Positions 1 to 9,292 are shown, counted from the stretch's first letter. The stretch: DNA of 40,356 bases from an uncultured Peptostreptococcaceae bacterium (GCA_949740445.1 CATJIF010000082.1:1-40356); one strand, 5' to 3'. Translations and numbers: made by a program. Notes: generated from the letters alone by a model not told the origin.

Positions 1-9
1 CGGGGATTG

Positions 10-18
10 TGGTAAAAT
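10..18 (+). promoter_or_regulatory. extended -10 element upstream of dnaE
   Basis: TGGTAAAAT is an extended -10 hexamer (TGn plus TAAAAT), about 50 bases upstream of the dnaE start. The matching -35 would fall off the left edge of the window, so only half of the promoter is visible. Confidence 0.5.
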
Positions 19-67
19 ATAAAGGAGTGGGCACAAGCGAAAGCCGCCTGCGAAAAGGAGATTATGA

Positions 68-3000
68 ATGGCATTTACCCATTTGCATGTACATACAGAA
101 TACAGCTTGCTGGATGGTGCCGCCAGAATCGGCGAGCTGATTGCAGCGGTAAAGGAGCTGGGCATGGATGCCTGCGCCATTACCGACCACGGCGTTATGT
201 TTGGCGTCGTCGACTTTTATAAAGAAGCCAAGAAGCAGGGCATCAAGCCCATCTTGGGATGCGAGGTCTATACGGCGGCCCGGCGCATGGAGGATAAGAC
301 GCCGGAGTTCGATAAGCCCAGAGGCCATCTGGTGCTTCTGGCAGAAAACGAGGACGGCTATAAAAACCTGATGAAAATCGTATCGGAAGGCTTTGTCCGC
401 GGGTTTTACTACAAGCCGCGCATCGACTACGACGTGCTGCGGCAGTACCGCGGAGGCATCATCGCCCTGTCCGGATGCCTTTCGGGCAGGGTGCAGAGCT
501 TTCTGCTGAACGACGATTACGAAGCGGCGAAGGAAGAAGCGCTGACCCTGCAGGAGATTTTCGGCGAGGACCATTTTTTCCTCGAGGTGCAGGACCAGGG
601 GCTGGAAGAAGAGCTGAAAATCCTGCCCTACATCAAGCGGCTGCACAGCGAGACAGGCATTCCCCTGGTGGCTACCAACGACGTCCACTACATCCGCCGC
701 GAAGATGCGAAGGCGCACGACGTGCTTTTGTGCATCCAGACCGGAAAGCTGGTGGAGGACGAAGACCGGATGCGCTTTCCCAACGATCAGTTTTACCTTA
801 AGCCGGAACGGGAGATGCGCAACCTGTTCGCCGATCTGCCGGAGGCGATAGAAAATACCCAGCGCATTGCGCAGCGCTGCAATGTGGAGTTACGGTTCGG
901 AGAGATTCACATCCCGGACTATCAGGTTCCCGAGGGGCTGACGCCGAAGGAATATCTGCGGCAGCTGTGCGAAAAAGGCGCTGGGGAGCGCTATGGAACG
1001 CTGAGTCCGGAGCTTTCCCAGCGGCTGGAATACGAACTTGCGACCATAGAGAACATGGGCTATATCGAATATTTCCTCATCGTCTGGGATTTTATCAACT
1101 ACGCCAGAAACCGCAAGATCATCGTGGGGCCAGGGCGGGGCTCGGCCGCTGGAAGTATCGTCGCTTACTGCCTGTATATCACCAGCGTCGATCCTGTCAA
1201 ATACGGCCTGATCTTCGAGCGCTTTCTCAACCCGGACCGGATATCCATGCCGGATATCGACGTGGATTTCTGCGACGACCGCCGGCAGGAGGTCATCGAC
1301 TACGTGGTGGAAAAATACGGCGCCGACCGGGTAGCGCAGATCGTTACCTTTGGCAAAATGAAGGCGAAGCTGGTAATCCGCGACGTGGGCCGCGTGCTGA
1401 ATATGGGCTACGCCGAGGTAGATGCCATCGCGAAGATGGTTCCTGCGGATCTGCACATTACGCTGGACAAGGCGCTGGCGGCCAATGCCGAGCTGAGGAC
1501 CGCGTATGAAGGAAACTTCCGCGTGCGCGAGCTGATCGACACAGCCAGGGCGCTGGAGGGGATGCCGCGCCACGCTTCCACCCATGCGGCGGGCGTGGTG
1601 ATTTCCAAAAAGGCCATCCGCGAATACGTGCCGCTGTACTCTTCGGACAAGGGCGTCGCCACCCAGTTTACCATGACGACCATCGAAGAGCTGGGGCTTT
1701 TAAAGATGGATTTTCTGGGCCTGCGCAACCTGACCGTCATCCGCGACGCCATTGAGCTGATCGAAAAAAATCACGGCAGGCGGGTGGATTTTACCAATAT
1801 GGATTACGACGACCCCAAAGCCTACGAGCTGATTGCCAGCGGCAATACGGCGGGGGTGTTCCAGCTGGAAAGCGGCGGTATGCGGCAGTTTATCCGCAAC
1901 CTGAAGCCGGACTGCTTCGAGGATATCGTGGCGGGCATCGCCCTGTACCGGCCGGGCCCCATGAAGTCGATCCCCGTTTATATAGAAAATAAAAAGAACC
2001 CGAAAAACAGCAAATACATCCACGAAAGCCTGCGGCCGATTCTTTCCGTCACCTATGGATGCATGGTCTATCAGGAACAGGTCATGCAGATCGTGCGGGA
2101 TTTAGCCGGCTATACCTACAGCCGCAGCGACCTGGTGCGCCGGGCCATGAGCAAGAAAAAGCGCGATATCATGGAGCAGGAGAGGGAGTATTTCGTCTAC
2201 GGAAAGACGGGCGAGGACGGTGCGATAGAGATCAAAGGCTGCATCCGCAACGGCATTGCCGAACAGGAAGCCAACGAAATTTACGACAATATGATCAGCT
2301 TCGCCGAATATGCGTTCAACAAATCCCACGCCGTGGTCTATGCGGTACTCGCCTACGAAACGGCATGGTTAAAGACATACTATCCGGTGGAGTTTATGGC
2401 GGCGCTGCTGACCAGCGTCATCGGCGACCCCGGGCAGATTGCAGCGTATATACGCAACTGCACGGAGATGGGCATTCCCGTGCTGCCGCCCGACATCAAC
2501 GAGGGGCAGAAGGAATTCAGCGCCGATCATGGAAAGATACGCTTCGGGCTTTTAGGCATAAAAAACGTGGGGGAAAGCGTCATCGACGAAATTCTGCGGG
2601 CCAGGGAAGAAAAGGGAAAGCCGGCGGATATCTTCCGCTTTATCGAGCAGCTGGACATCCACGAAATTAAGAAGAATGCGATAGAAAGCCTGATTAAATC
2701 GGGGGCCATGGACTGCCTTGCTGGCAACCGCGCGCAGAAGCTGGCTATATACGAAAGCCTGCTGGAATCGGCGCAGAACAGCGTAAAGCGCAATATCGAG
2801 GGGCAGATCAGCCTGTTTCAGATGGGAAGCCCCGCCATGGAGGCGCCGTCGCTGGGGCATCAGCTGCCGCAGGCGGCGGAGTTTGACAGCGCGCTTCTGG
2901 TATCCATGGAAAAGGAAATGCTGGGCGTATATCTGACCAACCATCCGCTGAATGTGGTGGCGGAAAAGCTCAACAGCCTGATTACGGCAACCACCGAAGA

Positions 3001-3724
3001 GCTGAATCACATGGAGGATAACCCGCAGCTTGCCGACGGGATGGAAATCATCGCCGGAGGGATTATTACCCGTAAAAAAACGCTGCTGACGAAGAAAAAT
3101 ACGATGATGGCCTTTCTGCAGGTGGAGGACCTGTGCGGAAGCGTCGAAGTGATCGCCTTTCCCAACGTCTACGAGCAGAGCCAGCAGTGGCTGCGCGAGG
3201 ACAGCATCATCGTCGTGCAGGGAACGATCAACTGCCGCGAGGAAGAAGCGCCGAAGGTACTGGCCAACCGCATTCTGGAGCTTGCCAGCTGCCAGCCGGG
3301 CGATCTGCAGCGTTCCCGAAGCCGCAAGGGCAGCAGTCGCAGCGCCGGAGGGCAGAGCGCATCGGGCAAGGCGGCATCAGGCCAGGGCACAGCGGGCCTG
3401 GAGGCATCGGAGCGGAAGGATGCAGGCGGCCGCGGAGGTGCGGCTTCGCCGGCTTCTCCGCTGAGGCCGGCCGACCAGAGGGTGGTAAAACTGATGATCC
3501 CGAAGGGGAAAAACTGGCGCACAGCGCTTGCACAGCTTGGCGATATCCTGAAGCACTATCACGGCGATGTTCCCGTCTGGATCCTCATCGAGGAAAACGG
3601 ACGGAAGCTTTGCACGGAGCCGGATATGTGGGTAACGCCGGGAGAGTTCTTCTTCGCTCAGGTAAAAGCCCTGCTGGGGGCGGAGAGCATCCGCGCCACC
3701 GGCAGAAGCGAAGCGGTCAACTGA
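68..3724 (+). CDS. dnaE: DNA polymerase III alpha subunit (DnaE type)
   Basis: Replicative DNA polymerase, 1218 aa. The N-terminus (about residues 1-210) is a PHP domain beginning FTHLHVHTEYSLLDGA. The C-family polymerase core follows, with catalytic aspartates visible in PDIDVDFCDD (D396, D398, D400) and in LLKMDFLGL (D548). A helix-hairpin-helix region and an OB-fold domain (about 1000-1075) follow in the order usual for DnaE. There is no internal exonuclease insertion, so it is DnaE and not PolC; Clostridia normally carry both. The start at 68 has AAGGAG seven bases upstream; an ATG at 64 is out of frame. Odd feature: residues about 1079-1137 form a Ser/Gly/Ala/Arg-rich low-complexity linker between the OB fold and a short conserved-looking C-terminal domain. 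pfkA follows 67 bp downstream. Confidence 0.97.
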   Translation: MAFTHLHVHTEYSLLDGAARIGELIAAVKELGMDACAITDHGVMFGVVDFYKEAKKQGIKPILGCEVYTAARRMEDKTPEFDKPRGHLVLLAENEDGYKNLMKIVSEGFVRGFYYKPRIDYDVLRQYRGGIIALSGCLSGRVQSFLLNDDYEAAKEEALTLQEIFGEDHFFLEVQDQGLEEELKILPYIKRLHSETGIPLVATNDVHYIRREDAKAHDVLLCIQTGKLVEDEDRMRFPNDQFYLKPEREMRNLFADLPEAIENTQRIAQRCNVELRFGEIHIPDYQVPEGLTPKEYLRQLCEKGAGERYGTLSPELSQRLEYELATIENMGYIEYFLIVWDFINYARNRKIIVGPGRGSAAGSIVAYCLYITSVDPVKYGLIFERFLNPDRISMPDIDVDFCDDRRQEVIDYVVEKYGADRVAQIVTFGKMKAKLVIRDVGRVLNMGYAEVDAIAKMVPADLHITLDKALAANAELRTAYEGNFRVRELIDTARALEGMPRHASTHAAGVVISKKAIREYVPLYSSDKGVATQFTMTTIEELGLLKMDFLGLRNLTVIRDAIELIEKNHGRRVDFTNMDYDDPKAYELIASGNTAGVFQLESGGMRQFIRNLKPDCFEDIVAGIALYRPGPMKSIPVYIENKKNPKNSKYIHESLRPILSVTYGCMVYQEQVMQIVRDLAGYTYSRSDLVRRAMSKKKRDIMEQEREYFVYGKTGEDGAIEIKGCIRNGIAEQEANEIYDNMISFAEYAFNKSHAVVYAVLAYETAWLKTYYPVEFMAALLTSVIGDPGQIAAYIRNCTEMGIPVLPPDINEGQKEFSADHGKIRFGLLGIKNVGESVIDEILRAREEKGKPADIFRFIEQLDIHEIKKNAIESLIKSGAMDCLAGNRAQKLAIYESLLESAQNSVKRNIEGQISLFQMGSPAMEAPSLGHQLPQAAEFDSALLVSMEKEMLGVYLTNHPLNVVAEKLNSLITATTEELNHMEDNPQLADGMEIIAGGIITRKKTLLTKKNTMMAFLQVEDLCGSVEVIAFPNVYEQSQQWLREDSIIVVQGTINCREEEAPKVLANRILELASCQPGDLQRSRSRKGSSRSAGGQSASGKAASGQGTAGLEASERKDAGGRGGAASPASPLRPADQRVVKLMIPKGKNWRTALAQLGDILKHYHGDVPVWILIEENGRKLCTEPDMWVTPGEFFFAQVKALLGAESIRATGRSEAVN

Positions 3725-3738
3725 AAGTGTCGCTAAAG

Positions 3739-3754
3739 CCGGACCGCGGTCCGG
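3739..3754. repeat. perfect 16-bp palindrome between dnaE and pfkA
   Basis: CCGGACCGCGGTCCGG reads the same on both strands and sits in the 67-bp gap between dnaE and pfkA. No T-tract follows, so it is a poor intrinsic terminator. It could be an mRNA processing or stability hairpin, or chance in GC-rich sequence. Confidence 0.4.
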
Positions 3755-3791
3755 AGATTACCATAAATGAAAGAAAGAGAGTGAGTGCAAT

Positions 3792-4751
3792 ATGAAGAGA
3801 ATTGGAGTACTGACCAGCGGCGGGGATGCCCCCGGTATGAACGCCGCTATCCGCGCCGTCGTCAGAGGCGCGATTTCAGAGGGCATGGAGGTTTACGGAA
3901 TTCAAAGAGGCTACGAAGGCCTGATCAATGGGGAAATCAACCAGATGGATGTCTCTTCCGTGGCGGATATTATCCAGCGTGGCGGAACGATCCTGCGGAC
4001 AGCGCGCAGCGAACGGTTTTTGCAGCAAGAGGGCTTTAAGCGCGCCCTGGATATGATCGAAAATTTTGGCCTCGAGGGGCTTGTCGTGATCGGAGGCGAC
4101 GGTTCTCTGCGGGGCGGCTGCGACCTGACGAAGGCCGGTGTGCCCGTCATGGGCCTGCCGGGCACCATCGACAACGACCTGGCGTATACCGATTTTACCA
4201 TCGGCTTCGATACCTCGGTAAACACAGTGCTGTCTGCCATCAGCAACATCCGCGACACCTCGTCGTCTCACGAGCGGACGACAGTGGTAGAGGTTATGGG
4301 GCGCAATTGCGGCGACATCGCGCTGTACGCCGGGCTTGCCGGTGGGGCGGAAACGATTCTCATCCCTGAAATCGACGTGGATATCAGCTCCGTCTGCAAG
4401 AAAATCATCACTGGAAAGAACCGCGGCAAGGTGCACAGCATCATCATCCGCGCCGAAGGCGTTAAAATGTCGTCGCAGGAGCTGGCGCAGGTGCTGGAGG
4501 ATCGCACCGGCCTGGAGACAAAAATTGTAGTGTTAGGATACATTCAGCGCGGGGGTAGCCCCACGGCCAGGGACCGGATGTTGGCAAGCCAGGTGGGCTA
4601 CCGGGCGGTAAAGCTGCTGCACGAGGACAGCAGTTCCAGGGCCATCGGCATCAGCGGCAACCAGATTGTGGATTACGACCTGCAGGAAGCGCTGAACATG
4701 AAGCGGCTGCCCGAAACCTCCATGATCCGCCTGGCGGAGATCCTCTCGTAG
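3792..4751 (+). CDS. pfkA: ATP-dependent 6-phosphofructokinase
   Basis: Converts fructose 6-phosphate to fructose 1,6-bisphosphate, the committed step of glycolysis, in the cytoplasm. The 319-aa length is that of bacterial PfkA. Family motifs fall at canonical positions: GGDGS at 101-105, where Gly104 marks ATP rather than pyrophosphate specificity; PGTIDND with the catalytic base D127; [19 protein letters not shown]; and GGSPTARDR. The start is an ATG with only a weak purine-rich ribosome binding site, 67 bp after dnaE. dnaE followed by pfkA is a recurring gene order in Firmicutes. No separate promoter is obvious, so cotranscription with dnaE is likely. Confidence 0.96.
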   Translation: MKRIGVLTSGGDAPGMNAAIRAVVRGAISEGMEVYGIQRGYEGLINGEINQMDVSSVADIIQRGGTILRTARSERFLQQEGFKRALDMIENFGLEGLVVIGGDGSLRGGCDLTKAGVPVMGLPGTIDNDLAYTDFTIGFDTSVNTVLSAISNIRDTSSSHERTTVVEVMGRNCGDIALYAGLAGGAETILIPEIDVDISSVCKKIITGKNRGKVHSIIIRAEGVKMSSQELAQVLEDRTGLETKIVVLGYIQRGGSPTARDRMLASQVGYRAVKLLHEDSSSRAIGISGNQIVDYDLQEALNMKRLPETSMIRLAEILS

Positions 4752-4883
4752 GAGTCGCTGTTACCAGTCCCGCAGAGACGGGAGACAAGCGGAAAGCGAA
4801 AGCCCAGGTGCGAAGTGCGCCGTCTGCACCAGAACGAAGCCAGTGTCAGCGTGCAGAGGGAGCAGACAGGAGGAAGATGCGAT

Positions 4884-5261
4884 ATGCGCAACGTAATGGT
4901 CTGTGTTACACAGCAGCGGACTTGTGACCGTCTGATTAAGTTCGGCCACGAAATGCTCACCGACCAGGGGGGAGAGCTGTACATCATCCATGTAGCCGGC
5001 TCTCACTATAATTTTTTAGGAAAGGACAAAACCGGAGACGCCTTGGAGTATCTGTACGAAAAGGCAGTCGCCTACGGTGCCAATCTGACGGTATTGAAAT
5101 CCGACGACGTGGTAGCTACCCTGATGGAACAGGTAAAGAAAAACGCGATTACCCACATCGTTTTAGGCGAATCGGGAACCACCGCAGGGCGCAACAGCCT
5201 GATTGAAGCGCTGCGGGGAAAGACCATCGGCATTGCGGATGTCATCGTTATCCCGGCCTGA
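4884..5261 (+). CDS. small universal-stress-protein-like protein
   Basis: A 125-aa protein resembling a stand-alone Usp domain, like the one inside KdpD sensor kinases. It opens with an alpha/beta nucleotide-binding fold (NVMVCVTQQRTCDRLI, then a strand ELYIIHVAG) and ends with THIVLGESGTTAG and a hydrophobic strand ADVIVIPA, the position of the Usp ATP-binding loop. The frame is open from 4815, but AGGAGG just upstream of the ATG at 4884 fixes the start and removes 23 N-terminal residues. It lies 132 bp after pfkA on the same strand. A USP family member is likely; its specific role is unknown. It could bind ATP or report energy state next to pfkA, but that is inference. Confidence 0.75.
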   Translation: MRNVMVCVTQQRTCDRLIKFGHEMLTDQGGELYIIHVAGSHYNFLGKDKTGDALEYLYEKAVAYGANLTVLKSDDVVATLMEQVKKNAITHIVLGESGTTAGRNSLIEALRGKTIGIADVIVIPA

Positions 5262-5294
5262 ACCGGGAGGCACAAAAAAGCCGCTGGTATACGG

Positions 5295-5350
5295 GCGGGG
5301 CCGCGCAGCAGTTTACGGAGCAAGCCGCAAACGCCGCGCAGCCCCGTCTT
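5295..5350 (+). terminator. possible GC-rich hairpin terminator after the Usp-like gene
   Basis: Arms at 5295-5306 and 5336-5347 can pair, with one mismatch, around a 29-nt loop, followed only by a short T run (CTTT). It lies between the Usp-like gene and dinB. The poor T-tract and long loop make this tentative. Confidence 0.3.
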
Positions 5351-5395
5351 TGCGCCTGTAGAAATCCGATGGAGGGGAGGAGGTTGACGCGACAG

Positions 5396-6628
5396 ATGGA
5401 ACAGAAGAGGGACAGAACCATTCTGCACTGCGATATGAACGGGTTTTACGCCTCAGTAGAGCTTTTGGAGCTGCCGCACCTGCGAAAGGTGCCCATGGCA
5501 GTCTGCGGCGATCCGGAAAGCCGCCACGGCATTATCCTGGCGAAAAACGAAATCGCAAAGCGCTGTGGCATCGTTACAGCGGAAACCGTCTGGCAGGCCA
5601 GGCGGAAGTGCCCGGAACTTGTTCTGGTGCCTCCGCACCACAGAAAGTACAGGGAGTATTCGCAGAAGATCAACGAGATTTACCTGCGCTTTACCGATAT
5701 GGTAGAGCCCTTCAGCATCGACGAATCCTGGCTGGATGTTACCGGCAGCCTGCAGCTGTTCGGCACGGGTAAGGAAATTGCCGACCGCATCCGCAAAACC
5801 GTCTGCGAGGAGCTTTGCCTGACGCTGTCGGTGGGCGTATCCTTCAACAAGGTATTTGCCAAAATGGGAAGCGAGTACAAAAAGCCCGATGCGACCACGG
5901 TAATCAGCCGCCAGAACTACCGCGAAATCCTCTGGCCGCTGCCGGTAGCGGAGCTGCTGTTTGTGGGGCAGGCCAGCGCAGAAAAACTTGCGCGGATGGG
6001 CATTCACACCATCGGGCAGCTGGCGCAGACGCAACCGTCGGTGCTGACTGGCGCGTTTGGAAAGCACGGACGGCAGATGTACGATTACGCCAACGGCCTG
6101 GAGGACAGCCCTGTCGCCCGCTACAGCGACCGCGAGGAAATCAAGTCCATCGGCAACGGCGTTACCTTCCGGCGCAATCTGCGGGGAGAAGCCGATATCG
6201 ACGTGGCGGTGACGGCGCTGTCGGACCGCGTTGCCACCAGGCTTCGCAAAAATCAAATGAAATGCAGCGGCGTCAAGGTGGATATTAAAGACCCGCAGTT
6301 TCGGGTCATCAGCCGCCAGAAGCAGATCGCACCGCCCACCAATACGGCGGCAGACCTGCGCACAGCAGCGATGGAGCTGATCCGGCGCAGCTGGACCATG
6401 GACGAGCCCATCCGGCTGATTACGCTGACGGGAATTCACCTGTGTCCGGAAAACGAGGCAGTGCAGTTGTCGTTGTTCGAAAGCGAAGAAAAGGGACGCA
6501 GCAAAACAGAGCAGATGGAGCGGACGATGGATTCCATCCGCCAGAAGTTTGGAGGGGCGGCCATTACCTATGGCGGCCTGATGAAAAACGATATCGGCAT
6601 TGATATCGAGGAGGAAAAGAAGCAATGA
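5396..6628 (+). CDS. dinB: DNA polymerase IV (Y-family translesion polymerase)
   Basis: Error-prone polymerase for lesion bypass, 410 aa from the chosen start. Catalytic residues are visible: D13 and E22 in CDMNGFYASVE, and D109-E110 in FSIDESWLDVTG, followed by SVGVSFNKVFAKMGSEYKKPD, the palm of the DinB family. Helix-hairpin-helix, thumb and little-finger regions follow. The frame is open from an ATG at 5369, but that codon overlaps the ribosome binding site GGAGGGGAGGAGG (5371-5383); ATG 5396 is preferred. TTG 5384 is a less likely alternative. The stop overlaps the next gene's start as ATGA (6625-6628), so dinB is translationally coupled to an ABC transporter cassette, an unusual partner for a repair polymerase. 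Confidence 0.93.
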   Translation: MEQKRDRTILHCDMNGFYASVELLELPHLRKVPMAVCGDPESRHGIILAKNEIAKRCGIVTAETVWQARRKCPELVLVPPHHRKYREYSQKINEIYLRFTDMVEPFSIDESWLDVTGSLQLFGTGKEIADRIRKTVCEELCLTLSVGVSFNKVFAKMGSEYKKPDATTVISRQNYREILWPLPVAELLFVGQASAEKLARMGIHTIGQLAQTQPSVLTGAFGKHGRQMYDYANGLEDSPVARYSDREEIKSIGNGVTFRRNLRGEADIDVAVTALSDRVATRLRKNQMKCSGVKVDIKDPQFRVISRQKQIAPPTNTAADLRTAAMELIRRSWTMDEPIRLITLTGIHLCPENEAVQLSLFESEEKGRSKTEQMERTMDSIRQKFGGAAITYGGLMKNDIGIDIEEEKKQ

Positions 6629-7680
6629 GACAGAAACAAAAGAAAAGTACGAGATGGACGGCCATAGCCCTGGCCCTGCTGCTGGCGTTGGGTGCAGCCT
6701 TTGCCCTGAGCGGATGCGCAGGCGATGACAGCGAGAGCGGAGCGGACGAGCAGGAAGAAGAAACAGAGCTGGACGGCTCGCAGCAGGAGGCATCGGTCAG
6801 CCAGGTAATTACCATCGCTGCGCTGAACGGGCCCACAGGCATGGGCATGGCGCCGCTCATCGGCGAAACCGATAAATACGATATCACCGTTTATCAGGCG
6901 CCGGACGAGGTGCTTGCCAAGGTAATTAAAGGCGAAGTGGATATCGCTGCGGTGCCGTCCAATGTGGCATCGGTGCTGTACAACAAGACAGAGGGCGCCG
7001 TACAGGCTGCGGCGATCCAGACCGGTGGAATCCTCTACATCGTAGAAAATCCTGCAGAGGACGCGCCGGCAAAAAACGAACTCAGCCAGTTGTCCGGATG
7101 TACGATTTACGGCAGCGGGCAGGGCGGCGTTCCGGAATACGTGCTGCGGCAGCTGCTTTCCGATGCCGGAATCGACCCTGACAACGACGTTACCATCCAG
7201 TGGCTGGCCTCGCACAGCGATGTGGCATCCTCGCTTCTCACAAACCCGGGCAGCGTAGCCCTGCTTCCCGAACCCTTCGTTACAACAGTAAAGGCGAAAA
7301 ACGATGCTGTGGTGACAAGTTTCGACCTGAATGCCCTGTGGAAAGCAGCATATAACGACGATTTACCCATGGGAGTACTGGTAGCGCAGAAGAGCTTTCT
7401 CGAGGAGAGGAAAGGCGACTGGGATATCTTTGCCGCTGACATGGAAGAGGCTGTCCAGTTGGTAAATGACGACCCGGCGCAGGCCGCGCAGATGATCGTA
7501 GAGGCTGGCATCGGAAATGAAGCTGCTGTGGTGGAGCAGGCCATACCACAGTGCAATATCTGTTTTATCACAGGCGCGGAGATGAAGGCGGCTCTGAGCA
7601 ATCTGTACGAAATTCTCAATCGGCTGCAGCCGGCGGCCATAGGAGGGGCGCTGCCCGATGAAAGCTTCTACCTGCAATAG
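6625..7680 (+). CDS. ABC transporter substrate-binding lipoprotein (NMT1/SsuA-like)
   Basis: A 351-aa extracytoplasmic solute-binding protein. The signal peptide (basic residues 1-11, hydrophobic core 12-29) ends in a lipobox LSGC with Cys31 as the lipid-anchor site. An acidic Ser/Glu linker (about 32-55) tethers the binding domain. The fold resembles the periplasmic-binding-protein type II group used for taurine, nitrate and thiamine-precursor uptake: LNGPTGMGMAPLIGE, then DEVLAKVIKGEVDIAAVPSN and later LLPEPFVTTVKAKND. The ligand cannot be named from sequence. It starts inside the dinB stop (ATGA) and overlaps the following transporter gene by 23 bp, so the two transporter genes form one unit. 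Confidence 0.88.
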   Translation: MRQKQKKSTRWTAIALALLLALGAAFALSGCAGDDSESGADEQEEETELDGSQQEASVSQVITIAALNGPTGMGMAPLIGETDKYDITVYQAPDEVLAKVIKGEVDIAAVPSNVASVLYNKTEGAVQAAAIQTGGILYIVENPAEDAPAKNELSQLSGCTIYGSGQGGVPEYVLRQLLSDAGIDPDNDVTIQWLASHSDVASSLLTNPGSVALLPEPFVTTVKAKNDAVVTSFDLNALWKAAYNDDLPMGVLVAQKSFLEERKGDWDIFAADMEEAVQLVNDDPAQAAQMIVEAGIGNEAAVVEQAIPQCNICFITGAEMKAALSNLYEILNRLQPAAIGGALPDESFYLQ

Positions 7681-9292
7681 GCAGGGACGGGAGAAGCGGC
7701 GGCGGGGACGCGGTGCTGCTGCGCTGACCGCCGTGTTCTGGCTGTGCCTCTGGCAGCTTGCCTGCACGGCAGTAGGAAAAGAATACATTATACCGGCGCC
7801 GGCCCACACGCTGCTGTTGCTCGGACGCATGCTGCTGTCTGCGGAATTCTATGTAAATGCCGCCTGGACCATGGGGCGGGTGGTGTCGGGAATCGCGCTG
7901 TCCTTGTTTGCAGGCAGCTTGCTTGCCGCGGCGGCATATCTGCTTTTCGCAGTGCGACAGCTGTGCGCAGGCGTAATGGCGACGCTGAAATCCGTGCCGG
8001 TGATGGCGGTCATCCTGCTTGCCATCCTGTGGCTTCCCACAGATGGCGTTCCTGTGTTCGTCTGCTTTCTGATGTGCTGCCCGGTGGTGTATACCAACCT
8101 GCTGGAAGGCCTCGACAACGTAGAGCCGGCGCTTCAGGAAATGTGCAGCGTCTACGGCATCAGCGGGTGGCGGCGCCTGCGGGTATTGTACTGGCCGTCG
8201 CTTCGCCCTTATCTGCGCGCGGCCTGCGTGCTGGCCACCGGCCTGTCGTGGAAAACAGTGGTGGCGGCGGAAATCCTGGCAGTTCCCCGCTTTTCTATGG
8301 GCTATCACCTGCTGTCGGCCAAGGCGGTGCTGGCAGCGGATGAGCTGTTCGCCTGGACCATCGCCATCGTTTTGTTGTCCTTTGGCTTCGAAAAAGCAGT
8401 GCGGATGCTGCTGAGCGGGCGAAAACCGCCAGCGCAGGAGCTCGTATCGGATGCCACCGGGGCAGGGCAGGCAGAGACAGCAAAAACCGGAGAAGTGGCG
8501 GGCCATGCGGCTGAAATGGAGGCGCGAAAAGAAGTGCAAGCGACCGATGCGGAAATTGCAGCAGAAAAAGCGCAGGAAGGTGGCAACTCTTGGGTGGCGG
8601 TGCGTCTTTGCGGCGTATCGAAGGCCTTTGGAGAGCTGCAGCTTTACCGCAATTTTTCGCTTTCCATTGCAGGCGGAAGGGTTACGGCCATCGTAGGACC
8701 ATCCGGGGGCGGAAAGACAACGCTGCTGCGCCTGATTGCCGGGCTGGAACGCCCAGATGCGGGAAGCATAACAGTGGAAAGCGCGGCGCAGGAAAGCAGG
8801 GCGGACGGTCGTGCAGCGGCCAAAGAGATCGGCGGTGCCTCCCGGCGCGGATCGGTCAGCGTTGTATTTCAGGAAGACCGGCTGCTGCCCTGGCTGACAG
8901 TGCGCGAAAATCTGCGCGCAGTGCTGCGGCAGAAAGAAAAACAAGAGGATGCGGTGGACGATATCCTGCGCATGATGGGGCTTTTAGAATTCGGCGACTA
9001 CATTCCCCAGCAGCTGTCCGGCGGCATGCGGCGCAGGGTTGCCATGGGGCGGGCGCTGCTGTTCGACAGTGAGGTTACGCTGATGGACGAGCCGTTTACA
9101 GGGCTCGACCCGGAGCTGAAACAGCGGCTGCAGCAGGAAATTCGCAGCCTGTGGAGGCGGCGCGCAAAGACCATAGTATTTATTACGCACGACCTGCAGG
9201 AGGCTGCGGCACTGGCGGATGAGGTCTATCAGCTGCGGGGACGGCCCGCGGAAGTGACTCCGCTGTCCTGTTGCAAAAATGGCGTTAATTGA
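7658..9292 (+). CDS. ABC transporter with permease and ATPase fused in one chain
   Basis: A 544-aa protein joining two normally separate subunits. Residues about 20-250 are a SsuC/TauC-like permease with roughly five or six hydrophobic segments and the coupling-helix region around LEGLDNVEPALQEMCSVYGISGWRRLRVLYWPSLRPYL. An Ala/Glu-rich linker covers about 255-310. The ATPase follows, with Walker A GPSGGGKTT (347-355), Q-loop VVFQEDRLLPW, signature LSGGM (453-457), Walker B VTLMDEP (D477, E478) and H-loop His511. All catalytic motifs are intact. A dimer would give the usual two-plus-two architecture. The start overlaps the lipoprotein gene by 23 bp, and the 3' end overlaps the convergent VanY gene by 64 bp. 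Substrate unknown; sulfonate, nitrate or thiamine-precursor families are the nearest by pattern. Confidence 0.9.
   Translation: MKASTCNRQGREKRRRGRGAAALTAVFWLCLWQLACTAVGKEYIIPAPAHTLLLLGRMLLSAEFYVNAAWTMGRVVSGIALSLFAGSLLAAAAYLLFAVRQLCAGVMATLKSVPVMAVILLAILWLPTDGVPVFVCFLMCCPVVYTNLLEGLDNVEPALQEMCSVYGISGWRRLRVLYWPSLRPYLRAACVLATGLSWKTVVAAEILAVPRFSMGYHLLSAKAVLAADELFAWTIAIVLLSFGFEKAVRMLLSGRKPPAQELVSDATGAGQAETAKTGEVAGHAAEMEARKEVQATDAEIAAEKAQEGGNSWVAVRLCGVSKAFGELQLYRNFSLSIAGGRVTAIVGPSGGGKTTLLRLIAGLERPDAGSITVESAAQESRADGRAAAKEIGGASRRGSVSVVFQEDRLLPWLTVRENLRAVLRQKEKQEDAVDDILRMMGLLEFGDYIPQQLSGGMRRRVAMGRALLFDSEVTLMDEPFTGLDPELKQRLQQEIRSLWRRRAKTIVFITHDLQEAAALADEVYQLRGRPAEVTPLSCCKNGVN

Noticed and set aside
5453-6793. 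446-aa open frame antisense to dinB
   Set aside because: No ribosome binding site or motif; it exactly shadows a well-identified gene in GC-rich codon usage.
7616-8944. 442-aa minus-strand open frame across the ABC gene
   Set aside because: Composition is Arg/Gln/His-rich with no recognisable domain, the usual look of an antisense shadow, and it lies over intact ABC motifs.
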